NCBI GenBank assembly: GCA_021442155.1
Contig: CM038228.1
Span: forward strand, 87,560,114 to 87,624,113
Length of the DNA stretch: 64,000 nt
Direction: 5' to 3'
Origin: Cymbidium sinense
Lineage: Eukaryota > Streptophyta > Magnoliopsida > Asparagales > Orchidaceae
Numbering within the stretch: the stretch's first letter is position 1; each line of letters opens with the position of its first letter. Under the pieces are notes generated by a model. The model saw only the letters and a list, made by a program, of their open reading frames with translations. It was not told the origin of the DNA and did no database searches. Shown here piece after piece: positions 21,125 through 64,000 of the stretch. Made by a program: the position numbers and the translations under genes.

Positions 21125-22796
21125 ATGACTCCTCTCACATCGGATCACTCTCCCATTTTACTTTCTACTGGAAACAAGCCGATTCTTCATCATAGATTTA
21201 TGTACAAAAATTATTGGAGTCATTGCTCGGATTTTCTTGATATTGTACAACATGCTTGGAGCAAATTTGTGGAAGGAGACCCAATCTTTGCCTTTTGCAA
21301 TAGACTAAAAAATACTAAACATGAGCTTAAGGCTACCAATTGGCATTCTCACATCTACATCTCAAATAGAATCTCTAATCTGAAAGCTATGCTAGAGGAG
21401 TTACACTCTAAACTTGAGCTCGATTCTGGGTTTTAAACTAGCTGACTTGCCTTGGAATTATTTAGGCCTTTCCATTTCTTCATCCAAGCTGAAATCAACT
21501 GATTGCTCTACAATTTATGACAAAATATAGAATTGGCTATCGGGTTGGAAACGTTCCTTACTCTCTTTTGCAGGAAGATTATAATTAATCAGATTTACTT
21601 GCTGGAGCTACCTTGTATACTGGTTTAGATCTATATCTATCCCGAAGAGAGTTAGAAAAACTATTAAGAGTTTAATATCCTCATTTCTCTATAACAATGG
21701 GTCTGAAAGGAAATTCCACACAATCTCTTGGGTAAACACTGATAAACCTACTGAATTCGGTGGTCTGGGCATACCTAGCATTGAATCTCTAAATCTGATG
21801 TGCAAAGCTAAAATTATATGGAGATTACACAATTCCAAATCTCTTCTTGCATATTTTTTCAATGAGCAATAATTCCTCCTTTGGGGAAAATCACCATATA
21901 CCTCCACGGCTCTATGTAAAGAGCTTAAGTCTACGGCTGTACGATGCAGACGATGTCTCAAGTTTCAGGTGCTAAGTGATAGTAGACTATCTTTCTTTTT
22001 TGATCCATGGCTAACTGGTGTGTCTCTTGTTGAAAAATTCGGACATATGATTTTTAATTGGTTTAACTGCTCTATAAATATGCTAATTTGTGAGGTCATT
22101 ACAGATAATACTTGGAACCTACCTGTTAATGTTCATATTCCACAAGAATGTATTAATCTGATTCATAATATGCCCATTTTAAACAACTCGGTTAGCTGCT
22201 TATGGTTGGATAAGGACTGGTTTAGCCACAAAGCAACTCACATCTACATCTTCCAAGATCACATCAAACCAAATTGGGCTAAATTTATTTGGTTCAAAGG
22301 TTACTCTATAAAATATGCTACTTTTACTAGGAGAATCCTTATGGAAGGCTTGAAAACTAAAGACTTATTAATTAAGAGAAGTATGTTGGTTAACTCTCTA
22401 TGCGTCTTGTGCCATAATGTCAATGAGAACCACCATCATCTCTTTTTTGAATGTTCATATGCAATGGAAGTCCTTAAAGCCTCCATACCGAAGGGTAATT
22501 TTTTTCACATGGGTTGCTCATTAATGCAACTGCTTTTTTATGCTGAGCAGTTAACTTGCAAGGTGACAAAAAAATTCTATTTGCTCTCTATATCCATTAC
22601 TGCACATTATATTTGGATGGATGGAATCAATGCATTTTCAATAATATATCTCTTGAGGCTAGAACGGTTACTAGGAATATATGTTATGCTATCAAACAGA
22701 AAAGTCTTAAATGGAAACACAATAGAGCTATGCCTGAGGATATACAACAACTATACTACAATTAACATATCTTTTCTTTCTCTCGGTTTGTTTTGA
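21125..22796 (+). pseudogene. L1 ORF2 C-terminal part with the reverse transcriptase core deleted
   Basis: Opens at the very end of the endonuclease domain (LTSDHSPILLS), continues with FMYKNYWSHCSDFLDIVQHAW, then at about 21415 jumps to SGFKLADLPWNYLGLSI, a motif near the C-terminal end of the L1 reverse transcriptase. The ~400-residue RT core with YADD is therefore missing. Downstream are WLSGWKRSLLSFAGRL, PTEFGGLGIPSIESLN and the zf-RVT zinc-binding domain (CVLCHNVNENHHHLFFEC). Stops occur at about 21530-21590 and 21870. It is on the strand opposite to ORF1 and the endonuclease. Confidence 0.9.
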
Positions 22797-23506
22797 GACA
22801 ACCGAAGCTAATACATTATTTCTTTGTTATTTTGGGAGACCGAGATCACTCGGCCGCTTCAATTGGGAAATATCTTGTTTTGGAGCAATGATGAATCCAA
22901 AGATCTTTTGGCTAAACCGCCAATGACCTGTGTTGGATATCTATTATTATTTGTTGTTGTTCCTTATGGGGCTTCTCATTTAGCTGGACATTGGTGGCCC
23001 TGGATGGAGCCGTATCTGGCTTAACCGGTTGCCAATGCATCTGGAGCCTGTCATTACACTTTTCTGCAAGACCGCCTCTCTTGTTGCTACTATTGTGGTA
23101 TCTCATGGGCTGCTCATTTTATTTCATGTTTCTGGTTGCCTTGGTTGGAGCCTACATTGGTTCAATTGGTTTTCTTTGAGCATGGAAAGGGCTTTATTCA
23201 AACTGCACGATAAACTCTATTGCTACTTTTGCGTTGTATCCCCTGAAAAATTTATTTTGCTGTGTCATTATCCCTGACGGAGCCTAATTGATAGTTAGTG
23301 TTGGCTGACTTCGAGCTTTTGTTTTTTTTGTATTCTTGCTTTTCTTTACTTTTGTTAAATTATATTTATCCTTTTTGACAGCTGATTACAGGATTTGTAT
23401 ATGATTTATGATGTTTGTGGGTTTTACTAACTTGTTTTCTAGTATATATAACACAAATTGATAAATAAAATCTGGACAGGACCCTCATTTATTCTGAAAA
23501 AAAAAT
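22797..23506 (+). mobile_element. L1 3' UTR and poly(A) end
   Basis: Non-coding tail of the plus-strand L1 part. It contains several variants of a TGGAGCC motif (near 23008, 23043 and 23150) and ends in a run of nine A at about 23498-23506. Sixteen bases then separate it from the right copy of the 135-bp flanking repeat. Confidence 0.75.
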
Positions 23507-23521
23507 GCATAATAAGACCAC

Positions 23522-23655
23522 AGAAGAATATAAAGAATAAAATATGAATGGCTTCAGAAAGTGTTTCACATGCTTTAGCGGAAAGTCAAAAGTGTCAAAC
23601 TGAAATCATATCTTCCCCAAAAAGTTTGCATTGGCTTTGAAAAGGGAATGAACCT
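23522..23655 (+). repeat. 135-bp direct repeat flanking the L1 block, right copy
   Basis: Partner of 18563-18697, one base shorter. Confidence 0.9.
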
Positions 23656-23703
23656 ATTATTTATTTAGCTCACACCTTACGTCATCAACGCAACGATGAG
23701 AAA

Positions 23704-23706
<3 letters not shown>

Positions 23707-23762
<56 letters not shown>
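23707..23762. repeat. (AT)n microsatellite
   Basis: Uninterrupted AT dinucleotide run of about 55 bp. Confidence 0.95.
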
Positions 23763-23764
<2 letters not shown>

Positions 23765-24480
23765 GATATATAATGTGTTATTTTAAAAAAGTAATGATAA
23801 TAATATTTTTAATATGATATTAAAAAATTAAACTATATAATTTAATAAATTTATTTTCTCTTAAATATTTGACAAAATTATTTTTAAAAAATATTTTTTA
23901 TATAAACAAATTTTGAAAAATTTTAACAATGATAATTTATTTTATTTTTTAAATATATTATCATATTTATAATTTTATATATCATTTATAATAAAAATAT
24001 TTATGTAAAAAATAGATTTTATATTTTCTTTAATTAATTTGAAAGGAAAATTTTTTTAAAAAAATAACTATAAAAAACCAACATAAATAATTATTTTAAA
24101 TATTTTAATATTTTATTTTTATTTTTAAAACATATTAAAATTTAAAAAAAAAAACTGTTCAAAGTTTTAGAGAAGATAAAAGAATTAAATATATTTAAAA
24201 ATTCTCTCTCTTCTATCTTTATTATACTTTTATTATAATTTATATAATTTTAAAATTATATGTATAAATTTACATATAATCTATTAATAAAATTATATTT
24301 ACCATTAAATTTAAATAATATAAATAAAAATTAAATTATAAATTTAAAAAATTTATATTTGTAGCCCGTTAATAAAACTTTTTGGCTCTACTACTGAATA
24401 TTTATATAAATATCAAATTTTAAATATTAACTGTATAAATACATAACAATGTGATATGCATGAAAAAGCCTAAGAAATTA
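23763..24480. other. Extremely AT-rich intergenic spacer
   Basis: Almost pure A/T, no gene. It lies downstream of the MDHAR 3' end and may act as a composition boundary between the repeat block and the gene. Confidence 0.5.
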
Positions 24481-24849
24481 TGGTGCTCAACATAATTACT
24501 TGTAAATACCAAAATGTTAAAACACAAAGATGATATTATTTAGATATCGGATTCAATTAGAACAAAGGCTAAAGCAGCCATCCTTTTACTCGAAAACACT
24601 GCACAAATATTCAAGTCGTGGAAGAGAAATTTCTCAGTTTGAATAAGTTCAAAAACCATTACAGAGCAGTCAGAAATAGTTATAAAATAAAAAAATCAAC
24701 AGTACGCAGAACTCCATTAAAGGAAAAGCAAGCTGATTGTACCAAAACGCTCTTATTGCACAATAGGGAAGTCACCTAAATACTGACATTATCATCAGTT
24801 AGTCCTTACAAACAATATAAAAACAATAAACCTTTCTGCCTCCTCTCGC

Positions 24850-24964
24850 TTACAAATCTTATTTCATCACAGCTTATATCCAAAGATTCAAAAAGTCATC
24901 CTAATCAAATTTTAATTAGAATATACTTATGTAATTTCTTTGTAACCCATAGGCTCAAAGCGCA
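24850..24964 (-). other. Probable MDHAR 3' UTR
   Basis: Follows the TGA at 24965-24967 on the minus strand. A GATGAAATAAG sequence near 24860 could serve as a near-upstream polyadenylation element (AATAAG rather than AATAAA). The cleavage site cannot be placed by eye. Confidence 0.35.
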
Positions 24965-59915
<34,951 letters not shown>

Positions 59916-60882
59916 AGGTATATTTTAAAAAGAAGCACAATATTTATTTTATTTTATTTTTGCATTTGGAGCGCCATAGAAATAAATTTTAAAAAAAAGC
60001 AGAAATGTGATATACAATCATGTTTTTCAAAAAACTTCAATTCACGTATTTTTTTTAATTTGTAATTAATATTTATATAGTTAATTATTTCTATTTCTTG
60101 TATTTCATATTTTCTAATTTTAAATTATTTTTATATTATAATTTAAACTTAATTATTAATAATTTTTTATTTGATTTTTTATGAGTGAGGTAATTAAGAT
60201 AATTTAGTTTTTTATACTTTTTTTTCCTTATTTAATGATTTTATAATTTTTCTCTATATTTTAAATCTAAATTTAACAATTAAATAATTATCATGTCTTA
60301 TAAATCTAATTGAAATTTAATATTTTTTTGATTAAATAAACTTAAAAAATTTTAAATATTATAAATTAATTTTTGATAATGAATAAAAATAAAGTTAAAC
60401 TTATCAAAATATAAAGTAATAACCATATGCTATACTTCTTCTTTTTTTCAATTGAATGAATAAAAATTTAAATGTTGGTTGACCTACAGATTACAATAAT
60501 ATTTGAATTTTAAAATAATAAATTATTTTAGTCTAACATTATCAAATTTATACATTTTTTCTAAACTAAAAATAATTTTAAATAAAAAATTAGCATCAAA
60601 TGTTTTTAAAGAATAGCTCAATAAGAACTTAAGAGCAACTGCAAATGCTTTTAAACCACATCAACTACTTAGAAGAAAACCAGACTCAAGAAAATAAGCA
60701 AAATACAACAAGAACCTAATTTTAACTACATATTCAACTCATGAATAAATTACTAGAAAATTTGTATCAAGAAAGAATTAATAGTAATCTGATGCTATTT
60801 TAAAATTATGTTAAATTTACAAAATATTTTATAAATTTGATAAAGCTAGACTAGAATAATTTTTTATTTTAAAATTCAAATA

Positions 60883-62805
60883 AATCAAATTATTGTCCTA
60901 GGATTAGATGGGGACACTTAAAGAACACAAATAAAAATATTTTTAAAAGCAAGCTACAAGAGCTTAGAATTTGGAATGTTCATAAAAAGCTAATATTATG
61001 TGGGAAAAAAGCAAATTAAGAAAAGCAAGATTCTTAGAGAATCAAAAGAAAAAACTTCCTTTAATAAAAATAATTGGTGGTGATCAGAAGAAAAGATAAG
61101 AAATAAAACATTATTATAAAATTTGGTTATATATAAAAACTTGGAGAATTGGGAAAGATAGAGATTCTAAGAATCAATATATACGAAAAAATTTAAATTT
61201 TTAGTGATTTATACAATAGATTGATAAAAAGGTGAAAGATGTATGTATAAGTTACAACCAAAGAGAAAGAAAAAGTGAGCAGATTAAGGATGAAAATAAT
61301 AAAGTGTTTTTCTGTAGAATGAATATTGAAAATAAGTGGATGAGATATTTTGATAAACTTTTAATGAAAAATCTAAATATCGATTGATTTCAAAGAACCT
61401 TATCTAAACAAAAATAAAAATTTTATTTTATTGTCGATTAGTAATATGAAGTTAGAAGCTTTAAAGAAAATAAAATGTGGAAAAGCAAGAGACGATGATA
61501 TTCCAATGTGTGAAATGTTTAGGAGATCGGAATTTCTTACTTACAATCTTTTAATGTTATTTTAAAGACTAAAAGATGTCGATGAGTGGAGAAAGAGTTT
61601 GTTGGTTTATATTTTAAGAAAAGGTGATGCACAAGAGTGTGCAAATTATAGAATTAAGTTAATGTGTCATACATTAAAATTATGGGAGAGAGTAATTAAG
61701 CATAGGTTAATGTGATACAAAAGTTTCTCAATTGATTTCATGACAAGTAGATCTACTATGGATGTTATACATTTGTTAAGAGGTTTGATGGAGAAGTATA
61801 GAAAGTAAGAAGGATTTACATATGATATTAATTGATTTAGAAAGCTTATGATAAAGTTTCAAGAGATGTTCTTTGGAGAGTTCTGAACGAAAGGAGTTAA
61901 TATTGGTTATATTCAAGTCATTAAGGATATGTATACTAGTACTTGTGTCCAAACACAAGGAGGATTGACAAAATATTTTCCCATTTCAATTGGATTACAT
62001 CAAGGCTTTAAGCCCTTATCTTTTGCTTTAGTTATGGATGTTCTTACTGGCATTTACGGAAGATGTACCTTGGTGTATGCTTTTGTTGATGACATTCTTC
62101 TGATAAGACTAGGGAGTCCAAGAGAAACTTGAATTATGGAGGTCAACATTAGAGTCTAAAGGTTTTGTGTAAATAGATCTAAACCTAATATATGGAGTGT
62201 ACTTTTAATTGTAGAAGTTCATGGGTGTTGTGATATTAGGTGAACAAGTCATTAATAAGAATGAGCGATTGTGAGAAAGGCTCTATTGTTCAAAATGATG
62301 GTGAAATAGATGGAGATGTTTAAGAGAATTCAAGTTGGATGGTTGAAGTGGAGGAATGCATCCGCTTGTAAAAAGTTCCACTTAAACTTAAGGAAAAATT
62401 TTATAAGATGGTGGTAAGACCAGAATGACTTAATGTTAATGTTGGCCACTAAAAGAAAAGCATAAGACTAAGTTAAGAGATGAGAGATGAGGATGGCGAG
62501 CTTTACTCTTAGAGATAAATGCTAAATGAGTATGTTAAAAAAAGTTGGAGTAGCAAGTGTGATAAGATTAGAGAGTCGCTTTTGGTTGGTACACATAAAG
62601 CGCCGATCGTCCGATGACCCAGAGAGAGAGATGGGATTAGTTATGTTAAGAAAGTAGGGTAGACCTAAAGACTTGGTTAAGATATATAAAAAATGACCTA
62701 AGATATACTTGAATTAAAAGAGAATTTGACATACACAATACAATGGAAAAAGATTCAAAATTCCCCACTTAGTGGGATAAAGGCTTGTTGTTGTTGTTGT
62801 TGTAG
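60883..62805 (+). mobile_element. 5'-truncated RTE-clade LINE
   Basis: Flanked by AATTCAAATA at 60873-60882 and 62806-62815, a 10-bp target duplication; the uninterrupted inverted arm confirms the empty site. Remnant coding in order: GDTLKEHK, ESKEKTSFNKNNWWW, IKDENNKVFF, NKWMRYFDKLL, LEALKKIKCGKARDDDIP, DEWRKSLLVYIL, GDAQECANYRIKLMCHTLKL, then the reverse transcriptase core (AYDKV, FPISIGLHQGF, YAFVDDILLI with the catalytic FVDD) and the C-terminal region. It ends AGTGGGATAAAGGC with (TTG)n. The endonuclease part is missing and frames are broken. Confidence 0.92.
61929..62132 (+). pseudogene. RTE reverse transcriptase core with FVDD box
   Basis: The longest open piece of the truncated LINE: CVQTQGGLTKYFPISIGLHQ, then LSFALVMDVLTG and YAFVDDILLIRLGSP. 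The active-site FVDD (FADD in most RTEs) is intact. Corresponding positions are lost or cut short in the two fragments near 10 kb. Confidence 0.88.
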
Positions 62806-63515
62806 AATTCAAATATTATGGTAATTTGCAAGATAAGCGACATTTAACTTTTTATTCATTTAAATGAAAAAATGAGGTATACAATATGATTCTTATTTTA
62901 ATTTTTGACAATAATATTTTTTTACTCATTATCAATAATTAATTTAAAATATTTAGAATATTTTAAGTTAATTTTTTCAAAAGAATATTAAATTTCAATT
63001 AAATTTATAAATTACATATCAATGTTTTAATTGTAAAATTTAAATTTAAAATTTAAATTATAATATTTTAATTATAGATAAAAATTATAATAATTGAAAA
63101 ATTTTATAATAAAGTATTCAAAACTAAATTATCTTAATTACCTCACTCATAAAAATCAAACCATAATTGATTAATAATTCTAATTAAAAATTAATAACAA
63201 AGTACAAAAAACTAAACTATCTTAACTACCTCACTCATAAAAAAATTAAATATTAATTTATTAATAATTATAATTAAATTAAAATATAAAAATAATTTAA
63301 GATATAGGAATATTTAATTATATAAATATTAGTTAAAAAATTTTAAAAATTAAAAATGTGAAATGAATCCATGTTTTGAAGAAAATGTAAATCCAAATGT
63401 TTTCTGAAAAACGTGATTATATATCCGTTTCTGCTCCTTTTTAATTTTAATTTTGCAGTGTTCCAATTGCAAAAAAATTAAATTAAATAATGTGCTTCTT
63501 TTTAAAATTTAACCT

Positions 63516-64000
63516 CATCATTATGTTACTGTAGTTTAGATATAGTATACACTCACTATTGACAACTCACTATATTTTGCTCTAATAATTGCATGTTGAA
63601 GTCTTGAATAAAAATGAGTAATAGAGAAGAATAAATTTATAGATGACGTTGTCAATATAGAAAAAAGTATATTAAAATTTTCTTAATTTAAATTATTTTT
63701 ATTTGTAGATCTTTCAATTTTTTGAATTATTACTAGTTAATAATAGTAATTGTAAATTTAATTTTTCATCATCCGATCATCAGCTTCCGTCTTAGTAATT
63801 CTAAGGCTCGCTAGCTCCCATCTTAGTAAGTCTAAGGCCCTGAGCCGGGCCGTGACAACTTATTCAGAAGTACAAGATCAGATAGGAAATAAACTGCCTT
63901 AGTTGTACAAAATGAAACCAAATCTATGACAGACAGAAACTTCAACTTGTGGTATGGCCTCATTTAATAGGATAAAAAAAAGCATGTTCAGTAGAAAAAT
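63516..64000. other. Unassigned DNA at the right edge
   Basis: Contains a short direct repeat of a CTTAGTAA(T/G)TCTAAGGC motif (63790-63830) followed by a GC-rich GAGCCGGGCCGTGACA. It resembles the end of another retroelement LTR but cannot be classified. No MDHAR exon seen. Confidence 0.35.

Larger units (their letters stand above)
59916..63515. mobile_element. Long-inverted-repeat (foldback-type) element split by an RTE LINE
   Basis: The left arm (59916-~60605) and right arm (60788-60872 plus 62816-63515) are inverted copies. Shared motifs include ATTTTAAAAAGAAGCACA at the outer ends, ATGAGTGAGGTAATTAAGAT, TTGAAATTTAATATT, and at the inner end TGATGCTA, ATAAATTTGATAA and TTTTAAAATTC. Without the LINE the element is about 1.7 kb with ~680-bp arms and a ~180-bp centre. 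It is almost pure A/T with no coding capacity. The right arm contains a local duplication of the ACTACCTCACTCATAAAAA block. No target duplication was identified, so the family is open. Confidence 0.75.

Overview
The window is plant nuclear DNA: AT-rich, intron-containing and dominated by transposable elements. The only intact host gene I can support is a minus-strand monodehydroascorbate reductase (MDHAR) gene of the ascorbate-glutathione cycle. Seven consecutive exons lie between 24965 and 58146. They are in phase, free of stops, have canonical splice sites, and end in the peroxisomal signal Ser-Lys-Leu. The protein resembles grass MDHARs and RTE LINEs are frequent, so a monocot is my best guess, with low confidence. 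The N-terminal exon(s), about 60 residues, are not visible before the right edge.

Left of the gene (1-24.9 kb), in order: a ~149-bp satellite array (703-2950); one copy of an unclassified 0.8-kb repeat (3369-4182); a non-autonomous LTR element (4371-8069, 5-bp target duplication AATAG); a Tourist-like MITE candidate (8792-9154); a Mutator-like element (9809-17921, 9-bp duplication AATAAAATA) carrying pieces of a plant-mobile-domain gene and LINE fragments; and a rearranged L1 block (18563-23655). In the L1 block the 5' half (ORF1 and endonuclease) is inverted relative to the 3' half, with the breakpoint inside the endonuclease domain.

Inside the gene, one intron is about 30.9 kb (25520-56461) while the other five complete ones are 87-531 bp. 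It contains a second copy of the 0.8-kb repeat, a 245-bp RTE LINE tail with an 18-bp target duplication, and a nested stack. A decayed Ty1/Copia element (30994-~55798) had its 5' LTR split twice: by a hAT-like element (31114-32896) and by a ~19.9-kb Ty3/Gypsy (Tat-like) element (33042-52931, duplication CCTAG) with ~3.1-kb LTRs. The 3' LTR of the Gypsy element was split in turn by a 3.6-kb PIF/Harbinger element (46948-50546, duplication TAA) that carries a Myb/SANT-like reading frame.

Upstream of the first visible exon, within what must be another long intron, a long-inverted-repeat element (~59916-63515) is split by a 5'-truncated RTE LINE (60883-62805, 10-bp duplication AATTCAAATA). The nesting gives a relative insertion order, and the host exons have survived all of it. 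I saw no tRNA, rRNA, CRISPR or bacterial-type operon. All repeat boundaries were read by eye; none comes from a database search.
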